The translations under genes and the position numbers were made by a program. A model generated the notes under the pieces. That model did no database searches. It was given only the letters and a program-made list of their open reading frames with translations, and was not told where the DNA came from. A stretch of 33,494 nt of DNA from Actinomycetota bacterium (lineage in GTDB: Bacteria > Actinomycetota > Actinomycetes > S36-B12 > UBA5976), in contig CANLIF010000002.1 of the NCBI GenBank assembly GCA_947491175.1, forward strand, positions 1 to 33,494, in the 5' to 3' direction. Below are positions 1 through 6,540 of the stretch, in pieces (the stretch's first letter is position 1; the number at the start of each line of letters is the position of its first letter).

Positions 1-710
1 GGCATGTTTCGGCCCCATTTGTTGAAATTATCAACGTAGTTCGCACTCACTGGTGCATACAAAACGATCGCATCGTATTCATTCGGTGCTACTGTGGCAA
101 CGTTGTAGCCAATTCCGCCACCCATTGATCGGCCAAGATAACCAATTTTGTTGGTATCAACTTGTGGCAAACCTGAAGTCTTCAGAGCCTTAGCTGCTGC
201 GATTACATCAATGGTGTAGCCAAGTCTTAAATTGTTCGAGTGTTCAGGGTCATCATCACTACCAGCATGATTTCGGTAGTCAGTATGTAAAACAATGTAA
301 CCCTGATTTGCCAGATAATCCTGCTCACGCTTTAATCCACGACCTGAAGTGTAGATGTCGATATCTATATAGCCATGTCCTAAAACTAAAGTTGGAAATG
401 GTCCCTCGCCTTTTGGAATGTTCATGATTCCAGAAATTGTGAATTCATTTGCTTTATAAGTCACTGGATGTCTTGTGTAGTTTGCAGTACTACCAATTGC
501 ATCGCCAACAACAAGGTCGCTGCCGACTATTTCAGTCTGCATTAAGGCAGGCAGTGAAACTGGATCAAAAGTTTCGGTAGGTGTCGGGCTAGCTGAAGGT
601 GGTGAAGATTCACTAGATAGTGAGACGCTATTTGCTGATTCGTCTGCGCTAGCGCAACCGGCCAAAAAGAGTGAGCCAATGATAACCACGGAAACCACGC
701 TTCGCTTCAT
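1..710 (-). CDS. Lipoprotein alpha/beta hydrolase (partial, C-terminus outside window)
   Basis: The reading frame is open from an ATG at 710 to the window edge (236 residues visible, 3' end cut off). It starts with a lipoprotein signal peptide: a basic MKR start, a hydrophobic stretch and the lipobox LAGC with the lipidated cysteine at residue 19. A Ser/Pro/Thr-rich linker (about 28-50) follows. The body is an alpha/beta hydrolase of the dienelactone hydrolase/prolyl oligopeptidase type: oxyanion-side motif GHG near 111-113 and nucleophile elbow G-R-S-M-G-G with Ser195. The Asp and His of the triad would lie beyond the window. It is probably a surface-anchored esterase or peptidase; the substrate cannot be told. 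A 9-bp inverted repeat lies just upstream at 714-736. Confidence 0.85.
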   Translation of the reverse strand, partial: MKRSVVSVVIIGSLFLAGCASADESANSVSLSSESSPPSASPTPTETFDPVSLPALMQTEIVGSDLVVGDAIGSTANYTRHPVTYKANEFTISGIMNIPKGEGPFPTLVLGHGYIDIDIYTSGRGLKREQDYLANQGYIVLHTDYRNHAGSDDDPEHSNNLRLGYTIDVIAAAKALKTSGLPQVDTNKIGYLGRSMGGGIGYNVATVAPNEYDAIVLYAPVSANYVDNFNKWGRNM

Positions 711-713
711 ACT

Positions 714-736
714 CTTAAAAGTAAGTGACTTTTAAG
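714..736. promoter_or_regulatory. Inverted repeat between flavoenzyme stop and lipoprotein start
   Basis: CTTAAAAGT (714-722), a 5-base spacer, then ACTTTTAAG (728-736): a perfect 9-bp arm repeat just before the lipoprotein ATG on the minus strand and after the stop of the flavoenzyme. It is A/T-rich, so it could be an operator for the hydrolase or a weak terminator of the flavoenzyme gene. The function is inferred from position only. Confidence 0.4.
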
Positions 737-753
737 GAATTCGCAGACTTTGG

Positions 754-2787
754 CTAGATACCTCGACAAACTCGGGCTGCATCAAGGATTGCAGAGTGAA
801 TTCCCCGACTACTGATTGCATCTCCAATACGAAATAGCTGAAACTTTCCGTCAGGATTCTTAACTGAGGTCTGGGGTTGGCCACTGATTAATGCTTCAAT
901 CAAAACCTCGCCACCGTTGGAGGAGAGTGAAACCAAGTCATCGTAAACATCTGAAATTGCAGTTGTGCCAGTTTCTGCAACTACTGCAGTAACAATGCGA
1001 GGCTCTTCCCACTTTTCATCTTCCATGCCAAGGTAGGCCGTGAATGTGCCATCGGAATTCTTTTCGATTCGATTTAGCTCTCGCAAGATCGTGAACTTTA
1101 CACCGAGCGCAGAAAGTGACTTGAAGTAAGCCGAAGCCACCATGCCACCAACATCCGTTGACAAATTGCGCTCAGGTGTTACAAATTCAACGTTAGCTCC
1201 GGCGCTTGCTAAGTTCTCGGCTAAGTCCAAAGCTTGATTACCGCCGTGGTCGTCGTAAACCAAAACGTCACCTGATAGTCGCTTCAATCCCGAAATTACA
1301 TCCCAGCTTTCAATTACGTGTTGGCTTCCCGAAACTTCTAGTGCCTTTGGCATTCCTCCGGTGGCAACCACGACGGCATCGAAGTCAGTATCGACAAGAT
1401 TGGATGCTTCAACATAAGAATTCAATTTCACTATTACGCCAAGGCGCTTTAGTTCCTGAGCTCGCCAATCGATGATTCCTTGCAAGTCGCGGCGACGAGG
1501 GGATCGAATTGCAAGGTTTACTTGACCGCCGAGGGAATCGTTAGCTTCAAACAAAGTGACACTATGACCTTTTTCTGCCAGAGTTCGTGCAGCTTCTAAG
1601 CCACCTGGTCCACCTCCAACCACTGCAACTTTTTTAACTTTGGTTGCCGGTGCAATCTCTTGAGGTAACTCCAGTTCTCGACCAGTTGATGGGTTGTGAA
1701 TGCAAAAGGCCGCTCCAGCGGTGTAAATTCCATCGATACACATGCTGGCACCAACACAGGGTCGGATTTGATCCTCCGTTTTATTAGCAATTTTTGTTGG
1801 TAAATACGGATCCGCAATTAGCGCTCGCGTCATACCGACTAGATCAAGTAACCCCGCTTCAATGGCATATCGAGCCGTTGGCACATCTGCAATTTTGCCG
1901 GCATGCATAACAGGGACGTTTAGTTTCTGTTTGATTTCGCCAATGAGCTCTAAATGAGGCGCGGAAGCCATCCCCATAATTGGAATCATGCGAGTTAATC
2001 GAGAATCTGAATCGATAGAGCCACCTAATGCGCTGATAATGTCAACGCCGCCGTCGATAATGTCTTGGGCAACTGTGAGAAGTTCGCCCTGACTTAGTCC
2101 ATTTTCTCTGAGTTCATCAAAACTCATTCGAGCGCTGATAATGAAATCTTCTGGCACTGCAGCACGAATGGCTTTTATCACTTCAAGGGGATACCGCATT
2201 CGATTTTCATATGAGCCTCCGTATTCATCCGTACGCCGATTCCAAAACGGAGTCATGAATGAATCTAGATAGTGACCATGAATCATCAAGTCGATGCCGT
2301 CCATCCCGGCTGCAACACAACGTTGTGCTGCCAAGACGTAGTCGTTCTTGATTCGATCTAAGTCCCAGTCTTCAGCCTCTTTAGTGAAAGAGCGATGCGC
2401 GCGTTCGCGAACTGCACTTACCGAAATTGTTGGCAACCAGTCACCTGAGTAACTGCTACTGCGATGTCCAAGGTGAGTCAGCTGAATCATGACCGCGGCG
2501 CCTAAATCGTGAACTTCGTCGGTAAGTAAGCGAAGCCAATGAGCTGATTCATCTTTCCAAAGTTGCAGGTTTCCAAAAGCGGGAGCACTTTCGCGACTGA
2601 CAATTGAACTGCCACCAATCATGGTTAGGCCAACGCCACCTTTTGCTTTTGCAACGTGATAAGCGCGGTAGCGATCTTTAGGTAAGCCATCTTCACTATA
2701 GGAAGGTTCATGAGACGTGCTAACAATGCGATTACGCAGCGTTAAATTCTTTATCGTGAACGGCGTAAGTAATGGATCAGTCGACAT
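754..2787 (-). CDS. NADH:flavin oxidoreductase, N-methylproline demethylase-like (OYE/TMADH family)
   Basis: 677 residues with the two-part build of trimethylamine dehydrogenase and 2,4-dienoyl-CoA reductase: an FMN TIM barrel (about 1-360) followed by a dinucleotide-binding half with GGGPGG at 391-396. The N-terminus (DPLLTPFTIKNLTLRNRI, then a TSHEP segment) and the overall pattern recall the stachydrine/N-methylproline demethylases (HpbA/StcD type) that remove N-methyl groups from proline betaine derivatives; this is from memory of the family, not a search. The iron-sulfur region reads C344-x2-A347-x2-C350-x11-C362, so one of the four cysteines of the TMADH-type 4Fe-4S site is alanine. The ATG at 2787 has GAGGA close upstream and AGGAG slightly further. 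It stands alone behind a tRNA-like gene and a hairpin. An alternative is a dienoyl-CoA reductase. Confidence 0.8.
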   Translation of the reverse strand: MSTDPLLTPFTIKNLTLRNRIVSTSHEPSYSEDGLPKDRYRAYHVAKAKGGVGLTMIGGSSIVSRESAPAFGNLQLWKDESAHWLRLLTDEVHDLGAAVMIQLTHLGHRSSSYSGDWLPTISVSAVRERAHRSFTKEAEDWDLDRIKNDYVLAAQRCVAAGMDGIDLMIHGHYLDSFMTPFWNRRTDEYGGSYENRMRYPLEVIKAIRAAVPEDFIISARMSFDELRENGLSQGELLTVAQDIIDGGVDIISALGGSIDSDSRLTRMIPIMGMASAPHLELIGEIKQKLNVPVMHAGKIADVPTARYAIEAGLLDLVGMTRALIADPYLPTKIANKTEDQIRPCVGASMCIDGIYTAGAAFCIHNPSTGRELELPQEIAPATKVKKVAVVGGGPGGLEAARTLAEKGHSVTLFEANDSLGGQVNLAIRSPRRRDLQGIIDWRAQELKRLGVIVKLNSYVEASNLVDTDFDAVVVATGGMPKALEVSGSQHVIESWDVISGLKRLSGDVLVYDDHGGNQALDLAENLASAGANVEFVTPERNLSTDVGGMVASAYFKSLSALGVKFTILRELNRIEKNSDGTFTAYLGMEDEKWEEPRIVTAVVAETGTTAISDVYDDLVSLSSNGGEVLIEALISGQPQTSVKNPDGKFQLFRIGDAISSRGIHSAILDAARVCRGI

Positions 2788-2824
2788 TGTTCCTCAATCT
2801 CCTGAGAAAACCTTACAATCATTG

Positions 2825-2860
2825 GTGAGAACTTGGCGCAGTATCGCGCCAAGTTCTCAC
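2825..2860 (-). terminator. 15-bp perfect hairpin downstream of the tRNA-like gene
   Basis: Arms 2825-2839 and 2846-2860 are perfectly complementary over 15 bp and enclose the loop AGTATC (plus-strand reading). It sits just past the 3' end of the tRNA-like gene and before the flavoenzyme on the same strand, as a terminator would. There is no clear U-run, which is common for actinobacterial terminators. The core CGCAGTATCGCG is identical to that of the hairpin at 3113-3144. Confidence 0.65.
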
Positions 2861-2869
2861 ACAATCGGG

Positions 2870-2941
2870 AGCGCCTGACGGGATTCGAACCCGCATCCTC
2901 ACCATAGTCGGTGGTGTGCTCATCCTTTGAGCTACAGGCGC
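2870..2941 (-). tRNA. tRNA or tRNA-like gene, anticodon by position GAC, abnormal loop
   Basis: A full cloverleaf folds on the minus strand: acceptor GCGCCTG/CAGGCGC (2941-2935 with 2877-2871), D arm GCTC-AAAGGAT-GAGC, anticodon stem CACCA/TGGTG, 5-base variable loop, T stem GCGGG/CCCGT with one G-T pair, and T loop TTCGAAT. CCA is not encoded and the discriminator base is T. The anticodon loop reads CCGACTA, so position 33 is C instead of the near-universal U and position 37 is a pyrimidine. The central triplet is GAC (valine), but the body looks more like an arginine tRNA, so I do not assign an amino acid with confidence. It could be an unusual functional tRNA, a decaying copy, or a tRNA-like regulatory RNA. 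Confidence 0.7.
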
Positions 2942-3071
2942 ACCCCAAAGTATTTTCTCCACTCCACGATTAGCAGGAGCAATTAATGTGAGAGTGTGAA
3001 GAAGTGTTAGGTGTGAATTCATGTCCTATCAAGTGCTTGACATTGGTCGAGAGTTAGACGAAGATATTGCT

Positions 3072-3144
3072 TAGTCGGTGGTGCGTGCATTAAGTTGTAA
3101 GCTCAATCCTTTGAAAGACCCTCGCAGTATCGCGGGGGTCTTTC
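3072..3144 (+). ncRNA. Candidate small RNA or tRNA remnant, antisense to the tRNA-like gene
   Basis: The plus strand carries TAGTCGGTGGTG (3072-3083), identical to the complement of the anticodon 5' stem plus loop of the tRNA-like gene (2905-2916). After a 17-base insert comes GCTCAATCCTTTGA (3101-3114), which matches the complement of the D arm (2918-2930) except for one extra A. A GC-rich hairpin follows directly. TTGACA at 3037-3042 may be a -35 box, but no good -10 lies at the normal spacing, so expression is unproven. Read on the minus strand, the same bases are a broken tRNA copy. Confidence 0.35.
3113..3144 (+). terminator. Hairpin with the same loop as the one at 2825-2860
   Basis: Arms 3113-3125 and 3132-3144 form 13 bp with one T-G wobble and enclose loop AGTATC. 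It is followed by GCTTTGGG, without a clean T-run. The 12-base core CGCAGTATCGCG equals that of the first hairpin, while the outer arms differ. It would end a plus-strand transcript before the promoter of the gene at 3242. Confidence 0.6.
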
Positions 3145-3152
3145 GCTTTGGG

Positions 3153-3181
3153 TTGACTGACATTGGCTTGTGAAATGTACT
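3153..3181 (+). promoter_or_regulatory. Sigma-70-type promoter for the gene at 3242
   Basis: TTGACT (3153-3158), a 17-base spacer and TGTACT (3176-3181) form a reasonable housekeeping promoter about 60 bases before the start codon. A short inverted repeat TCAGGC-gta-GCCTGA (3223-3237) lies between it and the ATG and may be an operator or leader hairpin. Confidence 0.45.
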
Positions 3182-3241
3182 GACCCAGGGCTGAATTTCG
3201 ATACTATTGCTATTTGCTGATCTCAGGCGTAGCCTGAAATT

Positions 3242-3685
3242 ATGAGCAATCAAAGAGCTAATCGGGTACTCGGACTTGTTGTAGCTGCGATTTCAATCGT
3301 GGCCTTAATCGCAGTATTGGCAGTCAAGGACACGACTCAACAATTAGACGCCACCACTCCAGAAGGAACTGTTCAGCAGTACCTTCAGGCAGTAACTTCT
3401 CGCGACTTTGACACCGCACTTACTTATTTGGCAACAGATACTAAGTGCAAAATTGAAAATTTTGACCAGGCTTATATTCAAGATTCAATTCGAATTTCGC
3501 TTTCTGATTCAGCTATCACAGGAGATTCTGCCTCAGTCAAAGTGAACATTGAGAATTCTGGTGGTGACCCATTCGGTGGCAGCTACAAAGAATCGCAAGC
3601 CTTCCGGTTAACTCAATCCGACAATGGTTGGAAGATCGCTGGGATTCCGTGGCCGACTTATGAATGTGGTGGGGAGTTCAAGTAA
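3242..3685 (+). CDS. Small membrane-anchored protein, NTF2/DUF4878-like extracytoplasmic domain
   Basis: 147 residues: a basic N-terminus, one transmembrane segment (about 9-28) and an exported domain. The segment around 38-65 (TPEGTVQQYLQAVTSRDFD and on) is typical of the first helix of NTF2-like or DUF4878-like lipoprotein domains, which couple a helix holding QYL/DxxxA residues to a curved sheet; this assignment is by resemblance only. Two cysteines (in TKCKIE and YECGG) may form a disulfide outside the cell. There is no clear ribosome-binding site before the ATG, and a short inverted repeat sits there instead. The stop overlaps the start of the next gene (TAATG at 3683-3687), so the two are probably co-translated and may act together in the membrane. 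Confidence 0.7.
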   Translation: MSNQRANRVLGLVVAAISIVALIAVLAVKDTTQQLDATTPEGTVQQYLQAVTSRDFDTALTYLATDTKCKIENFDQAYIQDSIRISLSDSAITGDSASVKVNIENSGGDPFGGSYKESQAFRLTQSDNGWKIAGIPWPTYECGGEFK

Positions 3686-5397
3686 TGTCTATTCTTCTAG
3701 GGTTTATTCCAATTCTGTTAATGATTGCACTTGTAATTTTGGTAGTTCGAAAAGTATCTAACAAAGGTGTGAGCCCAAATTCCTCGGTGCAACCAGTTCG
3801 ACTATTTTTTCAATATGCATTCACTCTTGGGCTATTCATTACGTTTACAATTGGCCTTGCAGGGCTACTGGGCAAAGTCCTCGGCGCCTCACAAGATGTA
3901 GTTTCGAATCAAAGTTCGCTGGCCGGAAATTTGGCTTTTGTGGTCGTAAGTGGTCCGCTGCTCGCCTGGTTACTACGTTGGCTTAAGAAATCAATAGCTA
4001 GCGATCCACACAATGCAGCAGGATTTGTACCAACTTTCTTTGCTACGCTAGCGGCCATTATTTCGTTGCTAATCTTCTTAACTTCGGCAATTACAACCGT
4101 GAACAACTTAATCGATGGAGCATCGACTGCTGGGAATACCAGCGCTCGAGCCATCGTCTGGGGTATTGCTTTAGTCGCAGTATTGCGGGCTTCAAATGCA
4201 GTAATCCCAAAGGACGATTTTCGGATTCAATACTTCGTAGGGTCCCTTATCACAGCGATTGCAGCAATTATTGGATTGATTCAGGTTCTGAGCAGTTTAT
4301 TCGCTGCGATTTTGTCTCAACCAATCTTTGCAGGTACCCAATCACCGGCAATGCTGTCAACTGGTGCTGACACGACTGATGGCTTTGTAATTCTGGCGTT
4401 CGCAGGAGCACTCTGGTTCTACTACTGGATCAAAAATGCAAACACTAAATCAGGCGAAACCATGTGGCTACTTTATGTGTTGGTAGCCGGAGTCGGCGGC
4501 AGCTTAGTTCTAGGGTTAATCTCGCTGACAGCAACGATTTATAAGTTACTTGTCTGGTTCATTGGTGAACCAACAACTCAAGTATTAGGTGAGTATTTCG
4601 AGGGCGCTCCAACTTCAGCAGCCAGCGCAATTGTGGGCTTACTTGCGTGGTGGTACCACAAATCACTTTTGCCAGTTGAATCAAGCAGATCTGAAACTCA
4701 AAGAATTTATGAGTACTTAGTTGCAGCCATTAGTTTGGTGGCAAGTACGGTTGGAATATCCATAATCATCGTTGCGATTATTGAATCACTGAGCAAATCA
4801 GTCATTGTTGGTGACGCTCTCGTCAATACCTTGATTGGAGCTGCGACTGTAATTCTGGTTAGCGGACCAGTGTGGATTCGATTCTGGAATCGAATTCAAA
4901 GTTTTGCAAAAGATTCTCCAGATCAGGAGTTAACAAGTCCAATCAGACGAGTTTATTTGTTCCTAATATTTGGCGTAGGTGGCATCGCAGCCGTCGTTTC
5001 ACTAATCACAATTGTCTTCCAAATTTTTGATGGAATTCTAAGTTCAAATTTTGGCAGTGCCACATTGAATGAAATGCGATTTGCACTAGGTATTTTGATC
5101 AGTACTGGAATTGTTGCTGGTTATCACTGGGAAATTTATCGACATGAGAAAGATGTTGATGTTTCCTTAGGCACTCCAACAAAATCAGTCTTGTTGGTGG
5201 GCCCAGTTGATAATGATTTTGTTAATCAGTTAAAACTAGCAACTGGCGTGCAAGTTACTCTTTGGCAGCGTAACGATGCTGGTGACATGTCTTGGCCAAG
5301 TGAAAAAGTAATTGAACTTGTGCAACAGACTGATAGCGAGCAGCTGTTAGTGATTTTGGGAGCAACAGGAGTTACTGCTATTCCCGTTACTCACTAG
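3685..5397 (+). CDS. Polytopic membrane protein built of DUF5671-like repeats
   Basis: 570 residues from the ATG at 3685, which has GGGGAG eight bases upstream and overlaps the previous stop; an earlier in-frame ATG at 3664 lacks such a site. The protein is almost wholly hydrophobic and appears to consist of about six units of 75-90 residues. Each starts with an aromatic-rich helix (for example RLFFQYAFTLGLF, QRIYEYLVAAISLV, RRVYLFLIFGVGG), continues with a second long helix ending near an acidic/Gly-Ser loop, and closes with a third helix ending in W-plus-basic residues. This matches what I know of DUF5671 proteins, whose function is unknown. The last 65-70 residues are soluble and end in a Val/Ile-rich segment. 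It converges on the SDR gene with a shared CTAG. Confidence 0.75.
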   Translation: MSILLGFIPILLMIALVILVVRKVSNKGVSPNSSVQPVRLFFQYAFTLGLFITFTIGLAGLLGKVLGASQDVVSNQSSLAGNLAFVVVSGPLLAWLLRWLKKSIASDPHNAAGFVPTFFATLAAIISLLIFLTSAITTVNNLIDGASTAGNTSARAIVWGIALVAVLRASNAVIPKDDFRIQYFVGSLITAIAAIIGLIQVLSSLFAAILSQPIFAGTQSPAMLSTGADTTDGFVILAFAGALWFYYWIKNANTKSGETMWLLYVLVAGVGGSLVLGLISLTATIYKLLVWFIGEPTTQVLGEYFEGAPTSAASAIVGLLAWWYHKSLLPVESSRSETQRIYEYLVAAISLVASTVGISIIIVAIIESLSKSVIVGDALVNTLIGAATVILVSGPVWIRFWNRIQSFAKDSPDQELTSPIRRVYLFLIFGVGGIAAVVSLITIVFQIFDGILSSNFGSATLNEMRFALGILISTGIVAGYHWEIYRHEKDVDVSLGTPTKSVLLVGPVDNDFVNQLKLATGVQVTLWQRNDAGDMSWPSEKVIELVQQTDSEQLLVILGATGVTAIPVTH

Positions 5398-5987
5398 CCA
5401 ACTTTGTAAGTGTGGCCATTTTTCTTGCCATTAACTGACTTGGCATAAGCCTTGCCACAAGCTTTAAGTGTTACTTGCTCAAATCCGATGAAGTATGGGT
5501 GATACCCAGTTGCTTCCACTAAAACACTGGGACTAACGACGTTGATTCGCATCCCGCGTGGCATTTCAGTTGCAGCCGCAAGCACGAATGACTCCAATGC
5601 GCCGTTAGCAAGTGATGCAACTGCGCCGGTTGGAATTGGTGCGCGTTCTGTAATACCAGTTGTAAGTGTGAATGATCCGCCGTCAGTTACGTATTCCAAA
5701 CCCTGACGAACTAGTTCAACCTGACCAAGGACTTTGTCATTAATACCTGCATGGTAATCGGCAAGTGTCAGTTCGGTAAGAGTCTTGAAAGGAACTACAC
5801 CGGTGGCTGCGATAACTGCATCAACTTTGCCGACTTTTTCATACATTGCAGCAATTGAGTTTGGATCTGTTAAGTCAACTGAAACATCTCCACTGCGGGA
5901 GGCCTGGATAATCTCGTTACCTTCGGACAGCGCTGCGACAGCGCCAGAGCCTAGTAATCCGTTAGCGCCAACAATAAGAATTTTCAC
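5394..5987 (-). CDS. Short-chain dehydrogenase/reductase, small atypical type
   Basis: 197 residues from a GTG at 5987, chosen because GGGAGA precedes it and because the protein then begins directly with the Rossmann strand KILIVGANGLLG; an upstream ATG at 6062 would add 25 unrelated residues. Features seen: glycine-rich loop GANGLLG, a conserved SVDLTDP acidic turn, VDAVIAATG (the NNAG position), GSFTLTTGI (the serine strand) and MRINVVSPS. The usual Tyr-x3-Lys is not present where expected: that helix reads ASLANGALESF. It resembles the roughly 200-residue short-chain dehydrogenase family (PRK07578-like) in which the tyrosine is replaced. Substrate unknown. It is convergent with the membrane protein and divergent from the prepilin peptidase. 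Confidence 0.8.
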   Translation of the reverse strand: MKILIVGANGLLGSGAVAALSEGNEIIQASRSGDVSVDLTDPNSIAAMYEKVGKVDAVIAATGVVPFKTLTELTLADYHAGINDKVLGQVELVRQGLEYVTDGGSFTLTTGITERAPIPTGAVASLANGALESFVLAAATEMPRGMRINVVSPSVLVEATGYHPYFIGFEQVTLKACGKAYAKSVNGKKNGHTYKVG

Positions 5988-6081
5988 AATTTCTCCCTGG
6001 GTTAGTTCAAGACTTCTGAGTCTAGGGCAGGGCTGTGGATAAATATTCAGGTATCTAAACACACTTGATTACCTTTGGTTT

Positions 6082-6540
6082 ATGGGAAATTTCATACCCT
6101 TGCTGATACTGATTGCACTCGGTGGCAAGTTAGCAGTCGTTGATTACCAGACACATCGATTACCGAATCGATTGGTTGGTTGGCTAACTGTCACTCAGTT
6201 AGTGGCACTTACTTTTCTTTGGCAGCCAGAAAAACTTCAAGCTGCTCTTTTGACTGCGATTGCAACGACAGTCACGTATACGTTTATATTTCTCCTTAGT
6301 CGAGGCTCCCTTGGCATGGGAGATGTTAAGTTTTCATTTCCGCTGGGCTTAACTGTTGGTTGGTATGCGCCCTCAGCATGGTTCCTTACGATATTTCTAA
6401 CTTTTCTATTAGCCGGTTTCGTTTCAATTATCGAAATCCTCTTAAGACGCAAAACTTTGAAGTCAAGATTTGCGTTTGGTCCTTACATGTACCTAACTTC
6501 AATTTTGGTGACTTTACCCAAACTTTTCGTTATTGATTAA
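6082..6540 (+). CDS. Type IV prepilin peptidase (A24 family, short form)
   Basis: 152 residues, all membrane helices. The two catalytic aspartates of A24 peptidases are visible: D21 in VVDYQTHRLPN and D81 in the GMGD motif (GxGD type), followed by VKF. A later FGPY motif is also typical. The N-terminal zinc/methyltransferase domain of E. coli-type PilD/GspO is absent, as in many actinobacterial TadV/CpaA-like forms. It would cleave class III signal peptides of pilin or Flp-like proteins at the cytoplasmic face. No pilus genes are in the window, so partners lie elsewhere. No Shine-Dalgarno is seen before the ATG, so the transcript may be leaderless. The 3' end overlaps the kinase gene on the other strand by 11 bases. 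Confidence 0.88.
   Translation: MGNFIPLLILIALGGKLAVVDYQTHRLPNRLVGWLTVTQLVALTFLWQPEKLQAALLTAIATTVTYTFIFLLSRGSLGMGDVKFSFPLGLTVGWYAPSAWFLTIFLTFLLAGFVSIIEILLRRKTLKSRFAFGPYMYLTSILVTLPKLFVID

Larger units (their letters stand above)
2942..3241. other. Gene-free stretch with tRNA fragment, hairpin and promoter signals
   Basis: No convincing protein-coding frame is present between the tRNA-like gene and the gene at 3242. The stretch holds a small inverted repeat TCAAG-TG-CTTGA (3029-3040) over a TTGACA hexamer (3037-3042), a partial antisense copy of the tRNA (3072-3114), a hairpin (3113-3144) and a promoter-like pair (3153-3181). The nine-mer TGACATTGG occurs twice (3038-3046 and 3158-3166), each time at a -35-like site. 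Confidence 0.6.

Noticed and set aside
2819..3022. Open frames across the tRNA-like gene
   Set aside because: They are translations of the tRNA and hairpin, with no independent coding signal or start site.
2915..3114. Phage attachment site made of the tRNA duplicate
   Set aside because: Integrase att sites normally copy the tRNA 3' half; here only the D and anticodon 5' parts are copied, and no integrase or phage gene is nearby.
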